A stretch of 8,675 nucleotides of DNA from Acidobacteriota bacterium (GCA_021786455.1 JAJYNF010000343.1:1-8675), one strand, 5' to 3'; positions 1-6,707 are shown, counted from the first letter of the stretch. Notes: generated by a model from the sequence alone, not told the origin. Numbers and translations: made by a program.

Positions 1-129
1 AAGCGAGAAGGCGCGGGCAGCCAAACCCGCCGCGCGCTCTTGGGTCTTCTGGCTTTTCTCCGGCCGGGTCTTTCCTCCCGACCTTGCTTTTGGACTTTTG
101 GCTTTCAAGCCCTCACCTGGCCGCGGGCG
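1..129 (-). other. Region downstream of pyrK; possible start of next gene
   Basis: Reading leftward past the pyrK stop, the same frame stays open to the window edge for 43 codons. It contains a TTG codon at 108-106 preceded by GAGGGC, and encodes a Lys/Arg/Ala-rich stretch (LKAKSPKARSGGKTRPEKSQ and onward). No ATG is present on this strand. In many bacteria pyrK is followed by pyrD, so this could be the N-terminal extension of a downstream gene. It does not resemble the usual PyrD start, so it may equally be spacer that lacks stops because of its composition. The stretch also holds an imperfect duplication of about 20 bases (GCCAAAAG and GCCAGAAG cores). Confidence 0.25.
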
Positions 130-1095
130 CTAAATCTTTGGAATTTCCTCACGGTCCCAAACGACGCGCCGCGCGTCAAAGACCGGCCCCTCCGTGCATA
201 CCCGCGAGTAAGCTTCATGGCCCGTTCCTTCAACTCGAATCGAACAGCCCAGGCAGACGCCGAGCCCGCACCCCATGCGATTTTCCATGGAGACCAGGCA
301 CAAATGGCCATATTTCTTCGCCAACTCCGCGGAGGCGCGCAACATTCCCCAGGGACCGCAAACCATCAGAAGAAACCTTCGGCCGCGACGGCGCTCAAGA
401 TAATTCGCCAGTGGCCGCGTGATGTAGCCGCGATGCCCCCTCGACCCATTCTCGGTCGCAAGCGTGACCGCTTTCACCCACGGTTCAAAGTCGGATACGC
501 CGACCAAGTCAGCCCGCGAGCGGGCACCAAAAAACAGATCCTGGCCAATTCCCGCGCGGGCCAGTTCGCGCGCCGGCATCAGCAGCGCCGCAATGCCGAT
601 GCCTCCGGCCACCAGCAACACGTGGTCGGCTTGCTCGGCTAAACTTTCGCGCTCCTCCGCAAAAAAACCTTGACCCAGCGGCGCCGCCAGGCCGACGGAA
701 TCTCCCGGCTTGAGTTCGGCCATCAGCCGGGTGCCCCGGCCCACAATTTTGTAAAGCATCCGGATGATCTCAGGGGATTCGAAACCGCGCCGGCGCTTTG
801 ACCGATGAGACGCAATCCGACTTTGACCTCGCATGGTTGAGGCGTTGCGGGGCATCCGCGGCTCGATGCCATCGCGCGCCGCGACGTCATAAATGCTCAT
901 CGGACGCCGCAGAAGGACATCCGATTGGCCGAGCAATCGCACCATGGCAAACTGGCCCGGGCGGGTAGCTTGTGCCTGGCGCGGAGCATAAAAGCTGACG
1001 AGGAAATGGCCACCCGTCAGCGGACGATTCTCCGTAACGGCCACAATTTCGTCGTACATCTCTGCCATGGTATCAAATCTCAGGATATGCGTCAC
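130..1095 (-). CDS. pyrK: Dihydroorotate dehydrogenase B electron-transfer subunit PyrK, with an internal insert
   Basis: PyrK carries electrons from the FMN-containing PyrD subunit through FAD and a [2Fe-2S] cluster to NAD+, in the fourth step of pyrimidine synthesis; it is cytosolic. The ferredoxin-reductase-like FAD domain shows RRPMSIYD at residues 63-70. The NAD-binding part shows the glycine motif LLVAGGIGIAALL and later CGPWGMLRA. The C-terminal iron-sulphur domain has Cys276, Cys281, Cys284 and Cys300, the expected C-x4-C-x2-C-x15-C spacing within MGCGLGVCLGC. The longest frame starts at GTG (1095), but the in-frame ATGs at 1068 and 1059 fit the family better, since homologues begin close to MYDEIVAV. 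At 309-321 residues it is longer than the usual 255-290. Most of the excess is a basic, low-complexity stretch between about residues 74 and 109, where relatives have only a short loop. The frame stays intact through it, so the gene is probably functional. It is divergent from thpR. Confidence 0.93.
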   Translation of the reverse strand: MTHILRFDTMAEMYDEIVAVTENRPLTGGHFLVSFYAPRQAQATRPGQFAMVRLLGQSDVLLRRPMSIYDVAARDGIEPRMPRNASTMRGQSRIASHRSKRRRGFESPEIIRMLYKIVGRGTRLMAELKPGDSVGLAAPLGQGFFAEERESLAEQADHVLLVAGGIGIAALLMPARELARAGIGQDLFFGARSRADLVGVSDFEPWVKAVTLATENGSRGHRGYITRPLANYLERRRGRRFLLMVCGPWGMLRASAELAKKYGHLCLVSMENRMGCGLGVCLGCSIRVEGTGHEAYSRVCTEGPVFDARRVVWDREEIPKI

Positions 1096-1107
1096 ACTCG
1101 GCCGCGC

Positions 1108-1128
1108 GCCGGGCCTTCTTCGCCCGGC
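1108..1128. repeat. Perfect 7-bp inverted repeat upstream of pyrK
   Basis: GCCGGGC and GCCCGGC form a perfect stem around the 7-base loop CTTCTTC. It lies in the 83-base spacer between the divergent pyrK and thpR genes. In the pyrK direction it would sit about 40-50 bases before the likely ATG start, where it could be a leader hairpin. In the thpR direction it is upstream of the coding start. There is no T-tract after it on either strand, so it is not a standard terminator. Its function is unknown. Confidence 0.45.
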
Positions 1129-1178
1129 TGATTTGACCTTTAGCCCCCGCAGAACAAAAACTCGTTCATAATTTATTC

Positions 1179-1742
1179 ATGCGAGCTTTTGTGGCGATTG
1201 AGGTGCCGCCGAATGTTCGAGCAGCGATCACCTTGGCACAAACGCGATTCAGAAAGGTCGCCCCGCACGCCCGCTGGACTTCCGATTTTCATTTGACGTT
1301 GAAGTTTCTCGGACCCGTCGCCGACCCTCACCTGCCAACGATGATCGAAACCCTGGCATCGTCTGAAAGATTTGAGAAGTTCACCGTGGTAGCGCGTGGC
1401 TTCGGCTTTTTCCCCAACAGCCACCGCCCCCGAGTTCTTTGGGCAGGGGTTCATGCGCCGCCGGCGCTTGCCGAACTTGCCGCTCGCATCGAGGACGCCA
1501 TGGCGGGCTTGGGCTATCCGCGCGAGCAGCGTGAATTTCATCCTCACTTGACATTGGCTCGCTTCAAAGATGCTCGCTTGCCACCCGCACTAGAAACTCT
1601 GGTCGAGCGTAGCCGCGAAGAAGTTCTCGGCGCTTTTGAAGTTTCGGAGTTCTTCCTTTGGGAAAGCCGTCTCTCGCCGGAGGGGTCCAATTATCGCAAA
1701 GTCGCGCGATTCGGTGGGGCAGAAGCGGCCACGAGCCAATAG
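1179..1742 (+). CDS. thpR: RNA 2',3'-cyclic phosphodiesterase (LigT/ThpR family)
   Basis: Members of this 2H phosphoesterase family open 2',3'-cyclic phosphates at RNA ends, and E. coli ThpR also joins tRNA halves with a 2'-5' bond in vitro. The two signature HxTx motifs are present: His38-Leu-Thr40-Leu in FHLTLKFLG and His123-Leu-Thr125-Leu in HPHLTLARF. The start MRAFVAIEVPP is typical of the family, as are the FFPN..RPRVLWAGV core and the final SxLSPEGSNYRKVARF segment. The length of 187 residues is normal. There is no strong Shine-Dalgarno before the ATG at 1179, but the N-terminus matches relatives, so the start is well supported. It is divergent from pyrK and 224 bases ahead of the small unknown gene, so it is probably monocistronic. 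Confidence 0.95.
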   Translation: MRAFVAIEVPPNVRAAITLAQTRFRKVAPHARWTSDFHLTLKFLGPVADPHLPTMIETLASSERFEKFTVVARGFGFFPNSHRPRVLWAGVHAPPALAELAARIEDAMAGLGYPREQREFHPHLTLARFKDARLPPALETLVERSREEVLGAFEVSEFFLWESRLSPEGSNYRKVARFGGAEAATSQ

Positions 1743-1924
1743 ATTACAATCTCTGAGACGCCCGGGACCGAGCCCCTTCCGTTCGCAATCGCCGGACAGC
1801 GCAAACAACACCCTAGAATCAGGCAAACCGAGGGATCTCTCTGACCGCCGCGCGGCCAGAAATGGGCCGAAGACAGAAGCTGTCCCTGAATGCGCGAGGG
1901 ACGGCAAGGACATGAGGATAAATG

Positions 1925-1933
1925 TGCTACAAT
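1925..1933 (+). promoter_or_regulatory. Extended -10 promoter for the 63-residue gene
   Basis: TGCTACAAT matches the extended -10 pattern TGnTATAAT with one mismatch. No convincing -35 hexamer lies 16-18 bases upstream, which is acceptable for extended -10 promoters. Transcription would begin near 1940, giving a leader of about 27 bases before the ATG at 1967, enough to hold the ribosome binding site. This is inferred from sequence match and position only. Confidence 0.5.
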
Positions 1934-1955
1934 CCGCTCGAAACCTCACTCCATC

Positions 1956-1962
1956 GAGAGGA
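1956..1962 (+). promoter_or_regulatory. Ribosome binding site that fixes the start of the 63-residue gene
   Basis: GAGAGGA lies 4 bases before the ATG at 1967. The frame has an earlier ATG at 1922, but that one lies before or within the predicted promoter and has no Shine-Dalgarno, so 1967 is the better start. Confidence 0.65.
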
Positions 1963-1966
1963 CATC

Positions 1967-2158
1967 ATGCCCACGAAAAAAGAGACTCGGAGTAACGCTG
2001 ACTTAACGCCGCTGGTGGCCGCGACGCTGACCGGGGTGATCTATCAAGCGCGGCTGATGAATCGCCAGATGAAAATCAACATTCCTGAGAACGAGCTGAT
2101 TCCGGAGATCGTCGGGCTTTGGCGCTCGCTGACCGAGGAGTTGGGAGCGCCTGGTTAG
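1967..2158 (+). CDS. Small hypothetical protein, 63 residues
   Basis: I do not recognise this family. The protein begins MPTKKETRSNADLTPLVAAT. It has a short charged N-terminus, then a mostly helical-looking body with conserved-looking IYQARLMNRQMK and IPENELIPEIVGLWRSLTEEL segments. There is no membrane segment, signal peptide or cysteine, so it is probably a soluble cytosolic protein. A good ribosome binding site and an extended -10 promoter upstream support it as a real gene despite its size. Its TAG stop shares bases with the TAA stop of the convergent cupin gene. The function is unknown. A role linked to thpR is possible from position, but the two genes are 224 bases apart and probably have separate promoters. 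Confidence 0.72.
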   Translation: MPTKKETRSNADLTPLVAATLTGVIYQARLMNRQMKINIPENELIPEIVGLWRSLTEELGAPG

Positions 2159-2577
2159 GCGTTGAACATTTCCACTACAAAATAGCGAGCGCGATCGGTT
2201 CCGACATTTTTGATGCCGTGCTCGTCCATGGAGGCGACGAAGGCAGCCGAGCCCGAGCCCAGCCGCGTGCGGCGGCCGGCGAGGGTGACCTCTACCGTCC
2301 CTTCGCGAAGCAGAAACATTTCTTCGTGACGATGATGGTGGGGGGGATGAGGCCGCCCGCCGGGCGCGAGGGTTGTTTCATGGACCTCCAGGCGAAAATT
2401 CTCATGCGTGAGGCCGTGGAAGACCGCACGAAACGTGTTGGCGCCGGAGTGGTGAACCGGGAGGCGGTCAAAAGGCAGCGATTCTGACTTCAGCATTGGA
2501 GCGGGGTCGGCATGAAGGTCTTTGGCGGCGAGCGCGGCGGCAGCGGGTAAAGCAAGGCACCATTCTCTGCGGTTCAT
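2155..2577 (-). CDS. Small exported cupin-domain protein
   Basis: This is a single-domain cupin of 140 residues. Motif 1 shows His80-x-His82-x3-Glu86-x6-Gly93 within the histidine-rich PHPPHHHRHEEMFLLREG. Motif 2 ends in His120-x3-Asn124 (MDEHGIKN). His80, His82, Glu86 and His120 would bind one metal ion, as in typical cupins. The N-terminus NRREWCLALPAAAALAA looks like a Tat-type or Sec signal peptide, so the domain is probably periplasmic. The start at 2577 is fixed by a strong AAGGAG seven bases upstream. A longer in-frame reading up to 2751 would run through the preceding metallo-beta-lactamase gene and is not used. The gene starts 16 bases after that gene's stop, so the two are probably cotranscribed. 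The substrate is unknown; cupins this small include isomerases, dioxygenases and sugar-binding proteins. Confidence 0.88.
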   Translation of the reverse strand: MNRREWCLALPAAAALAAKDLHADPAPMLKSESLPFDRLPVHHSGANTFRAVFHGLTHENFRLEVHETTLAPGGRPHPPHHHRHEEMFLLREGTVEVTLAGRRTRLGSGSAAFVASMDEHGIKNVGTDRARYFVVEMFNA

Positions 2578-2584
2578 GCATTCT

Positions 2585-2590
2585 CTCCTT
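2585..2590 (-). promoter_or_regulatory. Strong ribosome binding site of the cupin gene
   Basis: AAGGAG on the minus strand lies 7 bases before the ATG at 2577. It decides the cupin start against the longer in-frame reading. Confidence 0.75.
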
Positions 2591-2593
2591 CGT

Positions 2594-3625
2594 TCACTGT
2601 GAATTCGCCGTAAGCCCGGCTCCGCTCGCCATCGGGCTGCCTTGGACTTGCTGATAGACGGCTTCGACGGCTTGTGGCTCAAGCTCGGGAGCATGCCAGG
2701 AATGGTTGGGGAAAGGCAAAAGCTCTTTTTCGATTTGAGAAAGGGACTCACCTCGGCGAATCCGGCTTTCCACTGCCGTCTTCAGCCATTCCAAGAAGCG
2801 CCGAAACTGGGCGACCTGTTCTTTCCCGCCCGGAGCGCCATGGGCCGGAACGTAAACCTCCGCATTCCAGGATTCCACCTTCCGCAGGGTCTTGATCCAA
2901 TGGTTGATGTTGCCGTTCACGATGCGCGGGATATAGTCATTCTCAAAAACGTCGCCCAGGAAAACGATTCCCGCTTGAGGCAATGAAACCGCAGCGTCTC
3001 CCGGCGTGGCGTTGGTTCCAAGGGGAGTCAGCCGGATGGCTTCACCGGCGATCGGCAGAGTGACAGGCTGATCGAACGTTTGCGTGGGAACGGTAGGGTG
3101 AATGCCTCGCATGCTCCGGGCCAAACGCCAGTCGGCGTCCAGCCGCTCCGGAAGGTTTTGGCGGTAACGGGCAATGGCCGCTTGCGCCTGGGGCGTGGAG
3201 AGGATGACGGGGCGGAAATCTTCGAAGACTTCGTTGCCTAGCATCAGATCCGGCATGGCGCTGGTGTCAATGACATAACGAACTTCGACGTGCGCGCGCT
3301 GGCGAATCTCGTAAAGGATGTCCCGCGCGTTAAAGGGCGAGTTGGTGGTGTCAATCACCACAACCCCCTCCGGGGTAATCACAAACCCCGCGTTGCCCGG
3401 GCGAGCGTAATGCGGATCGCCTTGTTGCTCGAGAATATCCTCCGGAAGATAAACATAAACGTTGGGCTTAAGCTCTTCAATCTTGTACTGGCCTATCATG
3501 GCGAAGCCGGAACGGACAGAGAAAAGCGAGCCGAAGGCAGCAAGGAGGGCCACCCGCTTGAGAATATGCCAGCGGAGGATCCTCCGCTGCCGCACGCCAT
3601 GGCTTGAAAACCTAAATGTCCACAT
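2594..3625 (-). CDS. Exported metallo-beta-lactamase-fold protein with a degenerate metal site
   Basis: The fold is recognisable from strand and loop landmarks: NAGFVITPEGVVVIDTT (residues 78-94), LTPLGTNATPGDAAVSLPQAG (199-219), VFLGDVFEN (221-229) and VYVPAHGAPGG (257-). Active members bind two zinc ions through HxHxDH plus further His and Asp residues. Here the HxHxDH position reads Ser122-Ala-Met124-Pro-Asp126-Leu127, and the later TPGD-loop histidine is Ala206. Asp225 and His262 remain. The protein is therefore unlikely to be a normal zinc hydrolase. The N-terminus is basic and then hydrophobic (KRVALLAAFGSLFSVRSGFA), a likely signal peptide. The chosen ATG overlaps the archease stop by 14 bases; a GTG at 3595, just after the archease stop, would give a more compact signal peptide and is a real alternative. 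It is the middle gene of the archease-MBL-cupin operon. Confidence 0.85.
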   Translation of the reverse strand: MWTFRFSSHGVRQRRILRWHILKRVALLAAFGSLFSVRSGFAMIGQYKIEELKPNVYVYLPEDILEQQGDPHYARPGNAGFVITPEGVVVIDTTNSPFNARDILYEIRQRAHVEVRYVIDTSAMPDLMLGNEVFEDFRPVILSTPQAQAAIARYRQNLPERLDADWRLARSMRGIHPTVPTQTFDQPVTLPIAGEAIRLTPLGTNATPGDAAVSLPQAGIVFLGDVFENDYIPRIVNGNINHWIKTLRKVESWNAEVYVPAHGAPGGKEQVAQFRRFLEWLKTAVESRIRRGESLSQIEKELLPFPNHSWHAPELEPQAVEAVYQQVQGSPMASGAGLTANSQ

Positions 3626-4031
3626 AAACCTGCGCGCGCCATCCGTCGGCCAACGGCTCAAGGGCCAGTTGATGGTACGTAATCGCCTTGACTTGGAGTC
3701 TAATTCGGTGACGTGTGGCGTCATATTGTTCGCCATACGCGGTCGCGGTGAGCGATTGGTCCGTGAGGTGATGAACTCGAAAATCGCGGAGCAGCAACCT
3801 CTCGGTTTCGTGCAAGTAGAGCACCTCGCTTAGCCAGTTTACAAGAAGATCAGGCGGCGTGGAAGCTGCCACGCGAATTTCCGTGGTTTGCGTTGCGGCA
3901 AGGGCGTCGGTATCCGTAATCAGATACATCAGCGCGCAGGCGGCTTGGGCAAAAGCCTCTTCGCGAGTTCGGCCAAACGCCTCAAAACCCACGTCCGCGG
4001 TATGCTCGAGAATTCGAAAAGTCGCTGCCAT
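3612..4031 (-). CDS. Archease, activator of RtcB-type RNA ligase
   Basis: Archease speeds guanylylation and multiple turnover of the RtcB ligase, which joins RNA 2',3'-cyclic phosphate or 3'-phosphate ends to 5'-OH ends. The 139-residue length is typical. The family N-terminal motif appears as RILEHTADVGFEAFG, with Asp13, and the C-terminal part shows IRLQVKAITYHQLALEP followed by WRAQVYVDI, ending exactly at the usual Asp-Ile. The Asp near each end is conserved and is thought to bind metal. The ATG at 4031 has no clear Shine-Dalgarno. A TATGAT -10-like element just upstream would give a very short leader. No rtcB is present in the window, so its partner must be encoded elsewhere. It heads the leftward operon and overlaps the next gene. 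Confidence 0.93.
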   Translation of the reverse strand: MAATFRILEHTADVGFEAFGRTREEAFAQAACALMYLITDTDALAATQTTEIRVAASTPPDLLVNWLSEVLYLHETERLLLRDFRVHHLTDQSLTATAYGEQYDATRHRIRLQVKAITYHQLALEPLADGWRAQVYVDI

Positions 4032-4042
4032 GGAGCCGACTC

Positions 4043-4048
4043 ATCATA
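4043..4048 (-). promoter_or_regulatory. Possible -10 element for the archease operon
   Basis: TATGAT on the minus strand matches five of six bases of TATAAT. It lies 11 bases before the archease ATG, so transcription would start about 5 bases ahead of the codon, giving a nearly leaderless message. That fits the lack of a Shine-Dalgarno there. No -35 element is evident, and the call rests on one hexamer. Confidence 0.25.
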
Positions 4049-4127
4049 CTGAATTGCCAGCGAGTTGGGTAGGACAGAACTTCTTGGAACGCCCTCAAAC
4101 CAGGCAGAAAAGATTTCACAGCAGACC

Positions 4128-4156
4128 TTGCATTCAATCGGGGTTGGGAATAGGAT
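4128..4156 (+). promoter_or_regulatory. Weak candidate promoter for the GH2 gene
   Basis: TTGCAT (4128-4133) and TAGGAT (4151-4156) are 17 bases apart in the 186-base divergent spacer between archease and GH2. The hexamers match the consensus at three and four positions. Transcription would begin about 55 bases before the GH2 start. This is a weak match; other sigma factors or regulators could be used. Confidence 0.25.
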
Positions 4157-4217
4157 TTGCGGTTCGGTGCCTGGCTGAAAGCTTCGAGAAAGGACTGATC
4201 CGAGCGGAAGGTGCGGA

Positions 4218-6707
4218 ATGCCAAAATGGACCCGGCGCGATTTTCTTAAGAGCGGGATGGCAGCAGCCGGCACGGCCCCGTTGACGACCGCAGGCAGCCT
4301 GCTCGCCCAAGCGCAAGCAGGGGTTTCGGCCGGCAAGCCCCCGCAGACATCATCGAGCGCGAGCGAGCGATTGTTGCTCGATTTTGGCTGGCGGTTTCAC
4401 TTGGGCAACGCCGACGACCCTACGCTCGATTTCGGCTACGGCCGCGACGGGGAGTATCAAAAGACCGGCGACTTCTTTAAGCCCTCGCGGCCGGACTTTG
4501 ACGATAGCGGCTGGGAGGCCGTTGATTTGCCGCATGACTGGGCCGTGGCGCTGCCTTTCCAGAAAGATCCGTGGCTGACCACCCACGGATCCAAACCTCT
4601 GGGCCGAACCTATCCGGCCACGAGCATTGGCTGGTATCGGCGCGTTTTTGACATTCCAGCCAGTGACCTTGGCCGTCGGCTCAGTTTGGAATTCGACGGC
4701 GTTTTTCGCAACTCCATCGCCGCCCTAAACGGAAACTTCCTTGGGCGCAACATGAGCGGCTACGCGCCGTTTCGGTACGATATTACCGACCATGCTCATT
4801 ACGGGGGCCGGAACGTTCTGGTGGTGCGCGTGGACGCCACGGAGTTTGAAGGATGGTTTTACGAGGGCGCGGGAATCTACCGGCACGTCTGGCTGGTAAA
4901 AACGAACACCGTCCACGTGCCCCAATGGGGAACGTTTGTGACTTCGCAAGTTAACGGCGAAACGGCTGTTATCGAAATCAGGACCGAAGTAGCCAACGAG
5001 AGCGACGATGAGGCGAGCGTCCAACTGACGTCGGAGGTTCTCGACGACGACGGCGAAAGTAGGGCCACGGTCGGGCCGGCGTCTGCCACCGTTTCCCCGT
5101 GGGGCCGCCGTGAGGTGTTCCAACGAGCCACCCTGCGCCGTGCGAATCTTTGGTCGCCCGATCACCCCCACCTCTACCGGCTCGCCTCAACCCTTCGCAC
5201 GGAGGGCCATTTGATGGACCGCTACGAAACGGCCTTCGGAATTCGCTCGATTCACTTCGATCCCAACAAGGGATTTTTTCTGAACGGGGAACCCGTCAAA
5301 ATCAAAGGGACTTGCAACCATCAAGACCACGCTGGGGTCGGAACGGCACTGCCCGACCGGTTGCAGTATTTCCGGATCGAGCGGCTGAAGGCAATGGGCG
5401 CGAACAGTTACCGCACGTCGCACAATCCTCCGACACCGGAGCTGCTGGACGCCTGCGACCGGCTCGGCATGATGGTCATGGATGAAACTCGCATGTTCTC
5501 ATCCTCGCGGGAGGGGTTAAGCCAGTTGAGTCGAATGGTTCGCCGCGACCGCAACCATCCCTCCGTGGTGCTGTGGTCCACCGGCAACGAAGAGCCGGAG
5601 CAAGGCACGGCGCGCGGCGCCCGCATGTGCGCCACCATGAAGCGCCTCATTCGCCGTCTGGATCCAACCCGCCCGATTACTCAGGCAATGAACGGAGCCT
5701 GGGGCCACGGGATCTCGGCGGTAGTTGATGTTCAGGGGTTCAACTACAACTTGCCCTCCATGGACGAGTTTCATCAGAAATTTCCCGACAAGCCCTGTGT
5801 CGGAACCGAGGTTGCCAGCACCGTGTCAACGCGGGGTATCTATGCGAACGATCCGGTCAAGGGCTACGTCAGCGCCTATGACGTGAATCATCCGCCCTGG
5901 GCCAGCACGGCCGAAGAATGGTGGCAGATGTATGACGCGCGCCGTTGGCTATCCGGCGGCCACGTGTGGACGGGGTTTGATTACCGAGGCGAGCCCACTC
6001 CTTACGGCTGGCCGTGCATCAGCTCGCATTTCGGCGTTCTGGACACTTGCGGTTTTCCTAAAGACAACTTCTATTACTATCAAGCGTGGTGGAGCGGCCG
6101 ACCGGTGCTCCATCTGTTCCCTCATTGGAACTGGGCGGGCAAAGAGGGGCAGGAAATTCCCGTCTGGTGCTATAGCAACCTGGAGAAGGTTGAGCTGTTT
6201 TTGAACGGGCAGAGTCTGGGCACGCAGGAGATAAAACCAAACTCCCACGTGGTCTGGAATGTGAAGTACTCGCCCGGGGCGCTCGAAGCTCGCGGTTATC
6301 GAGATGGCCGTGTGGTCATGGCCGCCCGCCGCGAGACGACCGGTCCGGCAGCCCAGCTCCTTCTTCGACCCGACCGCCCAGCGATTGCGGCGGACGGGGA
6401 AGACGTCTCGGTGCTGGAGGTTCATGTGCTGGACAGTAAGGGGCGCTTGGTGCCGACCGCCGACAACAAAATCACCTTCCGGGTTTCGGGGCCGGGCAAA
6501 ATCATTGGCGTCGGCAACGGCGACCCGAGCAGCCACGAGGCCGATAAGGGAACGGTCCGCCGCGCCTTCAATGGCCTATGCATGGCCGTTGTCCAATCAC
6601 TCAAGCAAGCAGGCGAAATCCGCGCGCGGGCGAGTTCACTTGGGATCGAAGCCGCCACCGTCTCCATTCGCTCGCAAGCCGGGCGCCCACGCCCGTCAGT
6701 AGCCTGA
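4218..6707 (+). CDS. Tat-exported glycoside hydrolase family 2 (beta-galactosidase-like)
   Basis: A retaining exo-glycosidase of clan GH-A that probably acts outside the cytoplasm. The N-terminus WTRRDFLKSG (Arg6-Arg7) followed by an Ala-rich stretch to about residue 35 is a clear twin-arginine signal. The jelly-roll sugar-binding domain follows (about 50-230; DFDDSGWEAVDLPHDWAV is typical), then the Ig-like domain (about 235-345), then the TIM barrel (about 350-630). In the barrel are SHNPPTPELLDACD (from 401), the acid/base Glu458 in STGNEE and the nucleophile Glu531 in VGTEVAS, 73 residues apart as expected. The C-terminus carries a DUF4982-like domain (about 630-700) and a final Ig-like domain (about 705-815). 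The 829-residue length is normal. GGAAGG six bases before the ATG supports the start. Beta-galactosidase is the commonest activity of this architecture, but glucuronidase or other activities cannot be excluded. It faces a sugar aldolase/isomerase pair downstream. Confidence 0.93.
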   Translation: MPKWTRRDFLKSGMAAAGTAPLTTAGSLLAQAQAGVSAGKPPQTSSSASERLLLDFGWRFHLGNADDPTLDFGYGRDGEYQKTGDFFKPSRPDFDDSGWEAVDLPHDWAVALPFQKDPWLTTHGSKPLGRTYPATSIGWYRRVFDIPASDLGRRLSLEFDGVFRNSIAALNGNFLGRNMSGYAPFRYDITDHAHYGGRNVLVVRVDATEFEGWFYEGAGIYRHVWLVKTNTVHVPQWGTFVTSQVNGETAVIEIRTEVANESDDEASVQLTSEVLDDDGESRATVGPASATVSPWGRREVFQRATLRRANLWSPDHPHLYRLASTLRTEGHLMDRYETAFGIRSIHFDPNKGFFLNGEPVKIKGTCNHQDHAGVGTALPDRLQYFRIERLKAMGANSYRTSHNPPTPELLDACDRLGMMVMDETRMFSSSREGLSQLSRMVRRDRNHPSVVLWSTGNEEPEQGTARGARMCATMKRLIRRLDPTRPITQAMNGAWGHGISAVVDVQGFNYNLPSMDEFHQKFPDKPCVGTEVASTVSTRGIYANDPVKGYVSAYDVNHPPWASTAEEWWQMYDARRWLSGGHVWTGFDYRGEPTPYGWPCISSHFGVLDTCGFPKDNFYYYQAWWSGRPVLHLFPHWNWAGKEGQEIPVWCYSNLEKVELFLNGQSLGTQEIKPNSHVVWNVKYSPGALEARGYRDGRVVMAARRETTGPAAQLLLRPDRPAIAADGEDVSVLEVHVLDSKGRLVPTADNKITFRVSGPGKIIGVGNGDPSSHEADKGTVRRAFNGLCMAVVQSLKQAGEIRARASSLGIEAATVSIRSQAGRPRPSVA

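Noticed and set aside
40..642. 200-codon open frame on the plus strand
   Set aside because: It lies antisense to pyrK, which has a complete family signature; the translation shows no domain and is explained by GC-rich codon bias.
1636..1995. 119-codon plus-strand frame overlapping the end of thpR
   Set aside because: Most of it is thpR in another frame plus the spacer with the promoter; the product is low in hydrophobic residues and resembles no protein.
2578..2751. N-terminal extension of the cupin gene
   Set aside because: It runs inside the metallo-beta-lactamase gene in another frame, while a strong ribosome binding site and signal peptide mark the start at 2577.
5949..6536. 195-codon frame opposite the GH2 gene
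   Set aside because: It is the complement of conserved GH2 catalytic and DUF4982-like sequence and has no recognisable protein features.
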